From: Novipirellula aureliae
GTDB taxonomy: Bacteria > Planctomycetota > Planctomycetia > Pirellulales > Pirellulaceae
Assembly (NCBI RefSeq): GCF_007860185.1
Contig: NZ_SJPY01000010.1
Span: forward strand, 182,524-246,523
Length of the DNA stretch: 64,000 bases
Reading direction: 5' to 3'
Part shown: in pieces, positions 26,401-33,615 of the stretch
How the letters are laid out: the number at the start of each line of letters is the position of its first letter
How positions within the stretch are numbered: the stretch's first letter is position 1
The notes under the pieces: model-generated
What the model saw: the letters and a program-made list of their open reading frames with translations, nothing else
Databases searched by the model: none
Told to the model about the DNA's origin: nothing
Program-made: the position numbers and the translations under genes

Positions 26401-27503
26401 CGCTCTACACGACACTCTACATGCCGCCTCTGTTGAGGATGTTGGGGGCAAAGATCGGACCCAGGGCCGAACTGTCTGTGATCGCTCAACTCGCGCCCGA
26501 CCTGGTCGAAATGGAAGAGGAGAGCTTTTTTGCAGACGGTTCGATCATCGGAGGGATGCGTGTCTATCGGGGACACTTTGAACTTGCCTTTAACCGCATC
26601 GGCCGGCGTAGCTTTCTTGGCAACAGTGCCGTGCTACCTGTGGGAGCGTCGATCGGATCCCAGTGCCTATTGGGCGTTCTATCCTCGCCTCCAAGCGGAA
26701 CCGTCGAAATACCAGACCAAACCGAATGGCTTGGAGCTCCTTCTTTTGCATTACCACACCGGAAGAAGGTGGAAGGATTCGAAGACAGCCAGATCTACAA
26801 GCCCTCCAAGCAAATGTACGCTTTGCGTTTATGCGTCGACGCCCTGAGAATCATCACGGCAAGTTCCATCGAAATCCTAGGCGTCGTCGGCTTGATTGCT
26901 TGGCTCAGCTGGGCCTTAGCGGATCTCTCGCTGGGAATGGCTCTCGCGACAGCTCCCTTCGTTGGAATCGCGTTGGCTGGCTTGATGGTGTTTGGTGTCG
27001 TTGGAGCCAAACAATTGATGATGGGAACCTACGAACCGGTGATCAAACCGCTATGGTCCCCTTATGTTTGGTTGAACGAGGTGATCAATGGCGCCCATGA
27101 ATCCGTGGCAGCTCCACTGGTAACTCCGTTACTTGGCACGCCGTTCTTTGCGGCTTATCTACAGTTGATGGGCTGTAAGGTGGGGAAACATGCATTCATC
27201 GAAACGACCCTGTTCGGAGAATTCGACCTCGTTCAAATAGGCGACCATGTGGCGTTGAATCCCGACGTGGTGATACAAAACCATCTGTTCGAGGATCGGA
27301 TTTTCAAGTCCGCTAGGCTGATCATTGGAGACAACTGTTCGATTGGCAATATGTCTGTCGTTCTTTATGACTCCGAAATGGGCGAAGGCTCATCGATCGG
27401 CTCTCTCTCTCTTCTGATGAAAGGAGAGTCGATTCCGCCGCATACGCAGTGGGTCGGCGTTCCTATTAGCAGGGTCCCCTCATCAAACGCTATCGTCAAA
27501 TGA
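23472..27503 (+). CDS. Pls-like NRPS: adenylation-PCP-membrane/left-handed beta-helix protein
   Basis: A 1,343-residue single-module synthetase with the layout of epsilon-poly-lysine synthetase (Pls). Residues ~15-520 are an adenylation domain: YIIYTSGTTGRPKG, NVYGPTETT, GELYIGGVGVARGY, YRTGD, GQVKVRGYRIELSEIE and ASGKVDRKSLP. A PCP follows with DLGGDSLL (Ser570 for phosphopantetheine). The rest has about six membrane helices and three hexapeptide-type left-handed beta-helix modules (IGRGCVVNTG, IGRRSFLGNSAVLPVGASIG, IGDNCSIGNMSVV), as in the terminal domain family TIGR02353. No normal condensation or thioesterase domain is present. By hand alignment to GrsA, the pocket reads D, G, E, S, V, S, V, V, N, K; Glu at the third place suits a basic side chain. 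The neighbour kamA suggests beta-lysine or lysine as substrate. No second A domain is seen, so a homopolymer is likely. Confidence 0.88.
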   Translation: MSSDRQVLVPGESTEDLMADSHLDECLHERFEHQVDLTPGACAVVSVDEELTYAELDERANQFARLLQSKGVVPGDLVGLFCKRSVNAIVSILGILKSGAAYVPLDERWPDDRIAGILEEANVQTLVLDEQLSNRAKSTSVARFLVHDSEETWDSLSEQPVDRLPLADNGSCASDLCYIIYTSGTTGRPKGIMTEHRNVAAFARAFRETCEMTARDRVYQGFSLTFDGSVEEMWLALSSGASLIIGPPEFAQLGEETAQYMREKGVTLFSTVPTFLAMIQDDVPSLRLVVVSGEACPPNLIKRWVRNELRMLNVYGPTETTVNTTVWECVPDVPVTIGRPLPGYTIRILDEKMQPVPIGSDGELYIGGVGVARGYFNQPELTQKHFISYSEQANGHSETLYRTGDLVRELDNGELLFLGRIDGQVKVRGYRIELSEIESVLRDHPDVEGAAVSVVQRNGSQELAAFVVPAGGVECGLQRNVILDHLRRRLPAYMVPSYLDPIEQLPRLASGKVDRKSLPQPTARLVAEGRSIVPPRTETEKVLTDLWEQVFETSPISIDDDFFMDLGGDSLLAASFVSKYRNACGEGIAMREVYQSATVRKLAEWVDRQSSKELDVADPESNTTPLETAEAVFGKQPRWHRGLCYTFQSLALLVFYGIPTATILLLAKMYVGAIAGELPFILYGSVVLALFILAYPSIVGVSILAKWVIIGRYRAGSYPLWGLYYFRWWLAARIQRASGIGLVAGTPLINLYYRLMGAKIGRGCVVNTGHCTAFDLVSIGDGSCIGSEAQLLGYTVSDGMLHIGTIEVGRDCFVGIQSALAINSEMGDGARLDDLSLLGIGEKIPAGESRQGSPSRPCSVLVPDIRGDQSVMRRSVRFGVLSYLSIYAVQLFMLAAMLPNLILLNFAYAVNNTLLWAAVLAISIPLFEITFWILHIVVKACVLRRSQPGVYRIDSFYFLRKWYVDTLMGLSRLFTLPLYTTLYMPPLLRMLGAKIGPRAELSVIAQLAPDLVEMEEESFFADGSIIGGMRVYRGHFELAFNRIGRRSFLGNSAVLPVGASIGSQCLLGVLSSPPSGTVEIPDQTEWLGAPSFALPHRKKVEGFEDSQIYKPSKQMYALRLCVDALRIITASSIEILGVVGLIAWLSWALADLSLGMALATAPFVGIALAGLMVFGVVGAKQLMMGTYEPVIKPLWSPYVWLNEVINGAHESVAAPLVTPLLGTPFFAAYLQLMGCKVGKHAFIETTLFGEFDLVQIGDHVALNPDVVIQNHLFEDRIFKSARLIIGDNCSIGNMSVVLYDSEMGEGSSIGSLSLLMKGESIPPHTQWVGVPISRVPSSNAIVK

Positions 27504-27566
27504 ATCTGATCGTGGGCATTACATTATTGCGACCATGATGAATACGAGCTCCTGGAATCCCATAGC

Positions 27567-28862
27567 ATGAATGAAACTAGTAACACATCCACTCGCATTC
27601 AAATCCTGGATATCATGCGTGGCATTGCCGTGCTCGGTATCCTCGGCGTGAACATCTTCTGTTATGGACTCCCCGAGATTCTCTCCGATGCACTGCCTGT
27701 CACTGATCCCGATCATGGGCTCGGTTACATGCTGGGAATGGCTGGCGAGATACTCCTCTCTGGGAAAATGCGTAGCCTATTTGCAATGCTATTCGGGATC
27801 AGCTCCGTTATCATCCTCGACCGACTGGTGAAGAAACATGATGGCTTAGAATCGACCCAGATCTTCTTTCGTCGGATGGTTTGGCTGTTGATTTTTGGGC
27901 AAATCCATGGATTTCTTTTCCTGTTCTACGGCGATATCCTCTTTCACTATGGCATCATGGGAATGATCGCATTCCCCCTTTACTACGCATCGCCAAGAGT
28001 GCGTAAACTGATCATGCTGATCTGCCTAGCCGTGCTAACCTACAAGCCATACAGTGACTACCAGTACACGGTTGAACTGCGAGACGAATACGTCGAGATT
28101 ATGCAGCGAAAGAACTCTGGCGAGAGACTCTCCGATTACGACTATCTGGTCATCGATGAGTGGAATTATGACACGGCATACATTTCTCCTAAGCTGGAGG
28201 ACTATGAAGATGAATTGGAAGCGAAGCAGGGTGGTTTGCTGACGACTTTCGAGTTCAATAAGGATGGCGTTGTGCAGATGGCTACGTACGATCTCTACAA
28301 CTGGTACTCGTGGGAGATCTTGCTCTACATGCTCTTGGGAGTGTCGCTTTATCGATCAGGCTTCTTCAGCAAAGATTACCCTTCCAGGAAACTACTACCC
28401 ATTGCACTGCTGGGATTGGCGATCGGCGGCGCGATACACGCGTGGGTACATCTAGGTTTTTACGCCGCCTACACCGATCATGTTAAATCGATTTTCTACT
28501 TGATCTTCTTCGATCTGGGACGGTTGCCGATGATGTTCGGCTATGTTGCGACGATCTGTCTCGTTTTTCGCTCGAGATGGTTCGCCAAACCAGGTCGGTG
28601 GTTGGCGGCTACCGGCAAGATGACACTGACGAACTATTTGATGCAGTCGATCATCGCCGCGTGTTTCTTCTTTGGTCTTCGCCAATTCAACCAACTCGAC
28701 CGGGTTCAGCTTAGCTTGGTTGTCCTGACAATCTGGATATTTGAAATTGTGTTCAGCAATATCTGGTTAAAGTCGTTCAATTATGGACCGATGGAATGGG
28801 TGTGGCGATCACTCACCTATTGCAGTCCTCAGCCGTGGAGACGAATACCCAACTCGCAGTGA
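27567..28862 (+). CDS. DUF418 family membrane protein
   Basis: A 431-residue protein with about nine to ten membrane helices. It has the family start RIQILDIMRGIAVLGILGVN and the end pattern NYGPMEWVWRSLTY of DUF418/YeiB-like proteins, a group related to membrane acyltransferases and poorly understood. A hydrophilic loop of ~75 residues lies in the middle (residues ~165-240, many Asp, Glu and Tyr). It follows the NRPS by 63 bp on the same strand, so it probably belongs to the same operon. It could export, modify or protect against the NRPS product; the sequence does not decide. Confidence 0.85.
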   Translation: MNETSNTSTRIQILDIMRGIAVLGILGVNIFCYGLPEILSDALPVTDPDHGLGYMLGMAGEILLSGKMRSLFAMLFGISSVIILDRLVKKHDGLESTQIFFRRMVWLLIFGQIHGFLFLFYGDILFHYGIMGMIAFPLYYASPRVRKLIMLICLAVLTYKPYSDYQYTVELRDEYVEIMQRKNSGERLSDYDYLVIDEWNYDTAYISPKLEDYEDELEAKQGGLLTTFEFNKDGVVQMATYDLYNWYSWEILLYMLLGVSLYRSGFFSKDYPSRKLLPIALLGLAIGGAIHAWVHLGFYAAYTDHVKSIFYLIFFDLGRLPMMFGYVATICLVFRSRWFAKPGRWLAATGKMTLTNYLMQSIIAACFFFGLRQFNQLDRVQLSLVVLTIWIFEIVFSNIWLKSFNYGPMEWVWRSLTYCSPQPWRRIPNSQ

Positions 28863-29556
28863 TTCTCATTTGATGGCTACTCCAAAAAATGCCTGGGCTA
28901 ACGATCCGCACGTTGGACGCTCGATGTGGACACTCGACGTGGACACTCGACGTTGCCTGGTTCGTTCGCCGGACGATGAATGGGGCCGCGTGCTTTCTCT
29001 CAGCCATTTTGAAAGCTCCCTGCGCAACACGATTTCAATTCGCAGCACCCGCGGCTAGCCCGGATGATTCATGGGCTTGCAAATTGTCTTGCTAACGTCT
29101 ACGCCTTCAAGCGTTTACGTTCATTGCTCGAAAAACAGTCTGCGTATTAGCCGTTTTGGCGTTAGCGGGCTGTCGATTTAATCGGTTTGACTCGACTGAT
29201 TGTTTAACGACAAGCCATAGGCGACCGCTTACGGAAAAGCTGACGCCTTCGGCTAAGCGTTAAACGATTAAATCGACAGCCCGTTAGCCACGGTTCACAC
29301 GACAGATCACGCAGCCGTGGCTATTGGGCTGTCGATTTAATCGGTTTGACTCGACTTATCGTTTAACGCCAAGCCGTAGGCGACCGCTTACGGAAAAGCT
29401 GACGCCTTCGGCTAAGCGTTAAACGATTAAATCGACAGCCCGCTATCGCCAAAACGGCTAATGAATCATCCGGGTTAGGGCGAAGATGATCGCTTTCTTG
29501 TACCAGTCGTCAACCTGATCCATTCTGGATTTTGTCCCAAGAGTGAACCCGAAGTG
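28863..29556. other. Intergenic region with MITE copy 2
   Basis: Nearly 700 bp. It has a 13-bp tandem repeat (GTGGACACTCGAC, about 28926-28950) and the second MITE-like element (29056-29477). No gene seen. Confidence 0.6.
29056..29477. mobile_element. MITE-like element, copy 2 (422 bp, internal duplication)
   Basis: Same orientation and terminal inverted repeats as the copy at 21250 (TAGCCCGGATGATTCAT; the right end carries CCGGGTTA). It is 122 bp longer because a 116-bp palindromic module is present twice (29167-29282 and 29326-29441). Each module starts GGGCTGTCGATTTAATC and ends with its exact complement. The pair differ at a handful of bases near their centres. Confidence 0.8.
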
Positions 29557-30999
29557 CTATGGTCGTTCGATTTGAGAGACGTTGTTGTTACTTCCTAGGT
29601 CCGTGACGGGTCCGAAACTGACGACGGTATTCCCACTCGCGGACGATTGAAGGATGATGGGATACTCGGTTTCGTTTCGGATCGTTGAACCGTCGCCCTG
29701 GATCACAATCGGACGAAGGTTGGTGTCCAAGGGGCCGTCGGTTCGGTGGAATACGATTTTATGATTGCTTCCCAAAACGTCCGCAAGGTTGTGTGGCCCC
29801 ACGATATGTGGAGACGGAAGAATCGTCAGTTCGATATCCTGATCCGACCTGGACAATCGAAAATCGCTCAATGGAGCGTAGGCAAAATTCCCCGTCGAGC
29901 CTGTGATTTTCCCTCCCTTCGGTAAATTAAAATTCGTATTGCCACAATCAATTGCCGTGGAGTTTGTCACGGTGGCGCGACTGGCCAAATACAGCCGGAT
30001 ACCACCCCTCATTTTCTTGACAGTGCAGTTGTCAACGGTCACACTTCCGCCGCCGGTGTAGACGCGAATTCCATCCTCCGCAAGAGGCAGCATGATGTCC
30101 TTTGGAATAGGCTTCCCTTCAACGACGTTCGTGTTCGTGGTTGGATCTGGTCCGCTGCCATTGCCCTCGTCTCCGCCTCGACGTCCGCCTCGATTCCTCT
30201 CCCTGCTTCTACCGCTCTGCCTCTCCCCAGGAAGTTGGTAGCCCGACCTGGCTGGAAGATCTCTTGGGTTTGTTTCGAGATACAAGTCTTTGCTTTGACG
30301 CATGACCCCCTCGACGAGACAATTCTTGACGGTCGTCTCGTCGGCGGGTGGTTGTATGTAGATGCCATGGCCAAATGCTTTTTGCTGGACTTCACAACCA
30401 TCCACGGTGTTGCGTCGGCCATTGACCAGGATGCCGCATCGCTTATCAAGGCCGAAGGTGTTGTTGGCACCGATTCCATAGATGCTGCCGTAGCCGTACG
30501 GAAAAGATCCTCGGACGGTCAACTTTGTGCCTACTACCGTGTTATTGTCACCCGTGATCGCTAGAACGGAGCTGCCACGCAGCCCTTTGGCCAGTTTCGA
30601 CCTATCTTGATTGTATGCACTGAAATCGGTTACTTCTTGGAGACCGCTTTCGTACGTGTCTTCAAATGTACCACCTCGAAAAACGTTATCGTCGCCTGAA
30701 ATCGTGATGTAACTACGTGGCGTCGTGCCGACCGGGACAGTGACTTCCACTCCCGTCAAATCGATCGTGTTGCTGGACCCCGAGCACGCAAGAACTCTGG
30801 AGCCTTCGGGAAGATCCGTTAGCATATAGTGACCCGGCTTCATCACAATCGTTTGGTCGTTTTGTTGTACCGCTGAACGCAATTCCGACAAAGTCGACAC
30901 TTGAATTTTTGTTTGGGCCTGTAACGTCTGGCAGCAGGCAACTGCCAACCAGGCGATGCTAAGTCGCAGAAACCTACTTGGCTCTAATGGGGAACGCAT
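29557..30999 (-). CDS. Secreted right-handed parallel beta-helix protein
   Basis: A ~480-residue protein. ATG at 30999 gives the signal peptide MRSPLEPSRFLRLSIAWLAV...LQAQ and has GGAAG upstream; ATGs at 31008 and 31041 are alternatives. The fold is that of pectate-lyase/chondroitinase-B-like proteins, with many short rungs of the type NTVDGCEV, TTVKNCLVEG, VTVDNCTVKKMRGGI. A basic Arg/Gly-rich loop (SGRSRERNRGGRRGG) interrupts the helix near residue 270. Catalytic residues cannot be assigned by eye. Position at the end of a minus-strand row of carbohydrate-active genes suggests a polysaccharide lyase or binding protein. Confidence 0.8.
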   Translation of the reverse strand: MRSPLEPSRFLRLSIAWLAVACCQTLQAQTKIQVSTLSELRSAVQQNDQTIVMKPGHYMLTDLPEGSRVLACSGSSNTIDLTGVEVTVPVGTTPRSYITISGDDNVFRGGTFEDTYESGLQEVTDFSAYNQDRSKLAKGLRGSSVLAITGDNNTVVGTKLTVRGSFPYGYGSIYGIGANNTFGLDKRCGILVNGRRNTVDGCEVQQKAFGHGIYIQPPADETTVKNCLVEGVMRQSKDLYLETNPRDLPARSGYQLPGERQSGRSRERNRGGRRGGDEGNGSGPDPTTNTNVVEGKPIPKDIMLPLAEDGIRVYTGGGSVTVDNCTVKKMRGGIRLYLASRATVTNSTAIDCGNTNFNLPKGGKITGSTGNFAYAPLSDFRLSRSDQDIELTILPSPHIVGPHNLADVLGSNHKIVFHRTDGPLDTNLRPIVIQGDGSTIRNETEYPIILQSSASGNTVVSFGPVTDLGSNNNVSQIERP

Positions 31000-31168
31000 T
31001 GCAGTCATCTTCCGACGGTCGTGAGTTGATTTGATTTTCATAGGAGGGGCTTTGTTTTGCGAACGGAGATCTTTTCGACCAACAACAAGTTGATCATGGG
31101 GGTTGGTGGGGGCCTTTGAAGGGGCCACCTATCCTCTTCTTTCCTGTGCGGCGTGATACCGCCTGTGT

Positions 31169-32983
31169 TTACTGCTTTGTCAAGACAAGCTTGCGGAGCC
31201 CGATGGGACTCCAACTGCCCTTCTCAGGCTTGATCTGAAGGATGCAATCACCGGCCTCATCGATGTTGAGGGTCGCCAGCGATTTCGTTGTAAAGTCTCG
31301 AGCGGTTCCGGTCGATGTGACTTCGACGGTTTGCAGTTGACCTGGCTGTCCTAGGCGGAAACGACTCTTTTCGTCTTGCAGTGAAAACTCGGCCGAAACC
31401 TCGTAACGCCCTGGGCTATCAATTCGAAAGGACCATTCGACCCAGGCATTCTCGTCAGACCAGTTGCCGATTGAAGAAGCCTCGCGGCGTCGTCCTTCTC
31501 GTACGCTCGCTTGCTCGCCGCCCTCGTTATTATGGATGTACGCCATGTCGGCCGACAGCGTCAATGTGCCGTCCTCATTGGGTGTTGGTAGAACCGGTTT
31601 AATCTCCAAGGCTCCGCTGACATTCACGACCACGACGCTATTGATTTCATCCGGTGCCTGCTCGGGTAGCGACACCTCCACGCCTAAATCACTCGACTGG
31701 GTATTGAGGGCCTGCCAATCTGCCATCAGGTAGGCTTGTTCGACCTTGTTTTGAAGCCCTGGCAGGAATAGTTTTCCGTCCTTAGGCCAATCAAACACGT
31801 GCAAATAGAGGGTGGTTCCGCGAGCGAACTCTTTCTTCGTGCAACGCCCCCATTCCAGTTCTTCAAAAGGGCTAGCCGTGGTGCCGTAGATGGATTCACC
31901 GTTAACCTTCATCCATTTTCCAATCGTCTTGAGACGTTCGGTCGCTTCGGGAAGCAGTGTACCCGCGCCGGTTGGACTGACATTCAGAAGGTAATTTCCT
32001 CCCTTACTGGCAATGTCTGCCAAGTTACGAATCAATGTCTCGCTCGACTTGAAGTCCCTGTCGCTTTTCTTATAGCCCCAACTGCCACTGATGGGCATAC
32101 AGACTTCCCAATCGACTCCGACCGGGGCCTCGCTTGGAATTTTCCGTTCGAAGGTCTTGTGATCACCCGCGTATTCCTCTCCAAGACGGTCATTGGTGAT
32201 GATACCGGGTTGCAGATCGGTTCCAGAATGGAGGCTGTCAAAGGCTTCCTTACTCATATCGCGTGGGGTATCCCACCAAAAAATTGAGATCGGACCATAC
32301 TCGGTCAGTAGTTGCCTAATCTCAGGAGCCGCTTTTTCACGGACGTATTCATCAAAGCTAACGCGTTGGATCGTCTTGTCCCAGTTGTTTCCGATGCCCC
32401 CGGGATGATGCCAATCCTGGCATTGCGAATAATAGAATCCGAAGCGGATCCCCTGAGCTTTACAGGCCTCGGCCAGTTCTCTCATGATGTCACGTTTGAA
32501 GGGTGTGGCGTCGACGACGTTGTAGGGACTGGCCTTGGAACCAAACATCGAGAACCCATCGTGATGTTTGGCGGTGATTACCAGATACTTCATACCCGCT
32601 TCTTTCGCGAGTCCCACGAAGGCATCTGCATCGAATTCGGTTGGATTGAACTTGTCCACGTTTTCCGTCCTGTAGTCGGCAATCGGAATGCGGGCCTTGT
32701 TCATCATCCATTCCGCACTGTTTGTTGGCATCTTGCCTCTGTATTCTCCACCTGTTACCGAGTAGACGCCCCAATGGACAAACATTCCAAAGCGCGCCGT
32801 GTTCCACCACTCCATTTTGGCAGCATGCTCTTCGGGCGTCTCCTTGATAAAGGTCCAACCGGGTTGCGGATCTTCCGCGATCACGTTGCCACAAGAGAAA
32901 CTGCCTAAGAGGAGCCCCATTGCCAAGGCAACTCGAGCCGCAGCGCCAGAGCCGTGTATAGGATTTAGAATTAGCTTTCTCAT
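31169..32983 (-). CDS. Secreted GH29 alpha-L-fucosidase
   Basis: A 604-residue retaining fucosidase. The start at 32983 has GAAGAAGG upstream and gives a signal peptide ending near VIAED. GH29 hallmarks are EWWNTARFGMFVHWGVYS, YLVITAKHHDGFSMF, FGFYYSQCQDWHHP and ISIFWWDTP, where the Asp (about residue 238) is the expected nucleophile. The catalytic barrel ends near residue 380 (NYLLNVSPTGAGTLLP). It is followed by beta-sandwich regions, the last resembling a carbohydrate-binding module (AWVEWSFRIDSPGRYEVSAEF). The acid/base residue cannot be fixed by eye. Confidence 0.93.
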   Translation of the reverse strand: MRKLILNPIHGSGAAARVALAMGLLLGSFSCGNVIAEDPQPGWTFIKETPEEHAAKMEWWNTARFGMFVHWGVYSVTGGEYRGKMPTNSAEWMMNKARIPIADYRTENVDKFNPTEFDADAFVGLAKEAGMKYLVITAKHHDGFSMFGSKASPYNVVDATPFKRDIMRELAEACKAQGIRFGFYYSQCQDWHHPGGIGNNWDKTIQRVSFDEYVREKAAPEIRQLLTEYGPISIFWWDTPRDMSKEAFDSLHSGTDLQPGIITNDRLGEEYAGDHKTFERKIPSEAPVGVDWEVCMPISGSWGYKKSDRDFKSSETLIRNLADIASKGGNYLLNVSPTGAGTLLPEATERLKTIGKWMKVNGESIYGTTASPFEELEWGRCTKKEFARGTTLYLHVFDWPKDGKLFLPGLQNKVEQAYLMADWQALNTQSSDLGVEVSLPEQAPDEINSVVVVNVSGALEIKPVLPTPNEDGTLTLSADMAYIHNNEGGEQASVREGRRREASSIGNWSDENAWVEWSFRIDSPGRYEVSAEFSLQDEKSRFRLGQPGQLQTVEVTSTGTARDFTTKSLATLNIDEAGDCILQIKPEKGSWSPIGLRKLVLTKQ

Positions 32984-33189
32984 TGACCTTCTTCTTTCAT
33001 GGATTGGAGGGATAGAGATCATCATGCAACGAAGTCTCTTTCGGTCTGTCGGAACGGCTTTTACCCGTTTCGCTTGAACGCAAAGATAACCGGAGACTTT
33101 GTCCTTTTTTATCATAATTGGATTCGACAGGTTTGCCGTTCAAGTGGACGTTTGCTGGTCTTGTCACGGATCGAATCAAAGCATGGATG

Positions 33190-33560
33190 ACAGGCTGACC
33201 TTTCAGGAGTACGTTCAGCGAGTCGCCTCGTCATCGTCAGGTAGACCTTCGACAATGGATCGAGCACGACCTTGCCATCACGACGCAGATAGTTGCTGTC
33301 GATCACCATCGTGCGAATGATGGCATCGGGGTCGTTAGGATCCGCGCCCTCTGGGTAGGAGAACCCAAGCAGATAGGCGTCGGTTTCCCAGCCGTTAGGC
33401 ATTTCCAGATTGGCGTTGCGGTGGCGAATACTGCCGTCAGCCTCCAAATTATGTGATCGTGTTCTGCGCTCTTCGGCTGTCAAGTTGTCGTAGATCGTGT
33501 CGTAGGCAATGCCAATTTCCTGGGGTGGATCGCCAGACCCGGGGCCTGTCGTTTCCCCGT
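33190..33560 (-). pseudogene. Gene remnant, possibly of a polysaccharide lyase
   Basis: An open minus-strand frame with sequence that looks evolved as protein: EIGIAYDTIYDNLTAEERR (a string typical of alginate-lyase/heparinase-like helical barrels), then HRNANLEMPNGWETDAYLLG and NDPDAIIRTMVIDSNYLRRDG. It has no proper start: upstream it runs straight into a copy of the dispersed GATC palindrome. Downstream it fades into non-coding-looking sequence. I read it as a decayed fragment left between two intact genes. Confidence 0.4.
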
Positions 33561-33561
33561 C

Positions 33562-33581
33562 GTGGATCTTGTTAAAGATCC
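33562..33581. repeat. GATC palindrome, single copy
   Basis: GTGGATCTTGTTAAAGATCC, identical to the repeat unit at 46441, 47435 and 63405. It abuts the gene remnant. Confidence 0.85.
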
Positions 33582-33615
33582 CTCGACAACGAATCTTTCT
33601 CACGATTCACTTCCC

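Larger units (their letters stand above)
32984..33615. other. Intergenic stretch containing a gene remnant and GATC palindrome
   Basis: 632 bp between lyase and fucosidase genes of the same strand. It holds a probable gene fragment (about 33190-33560) and one copy of the GATC palindrome (33562-33581). Both are listed separately. Confidence 0.55.
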
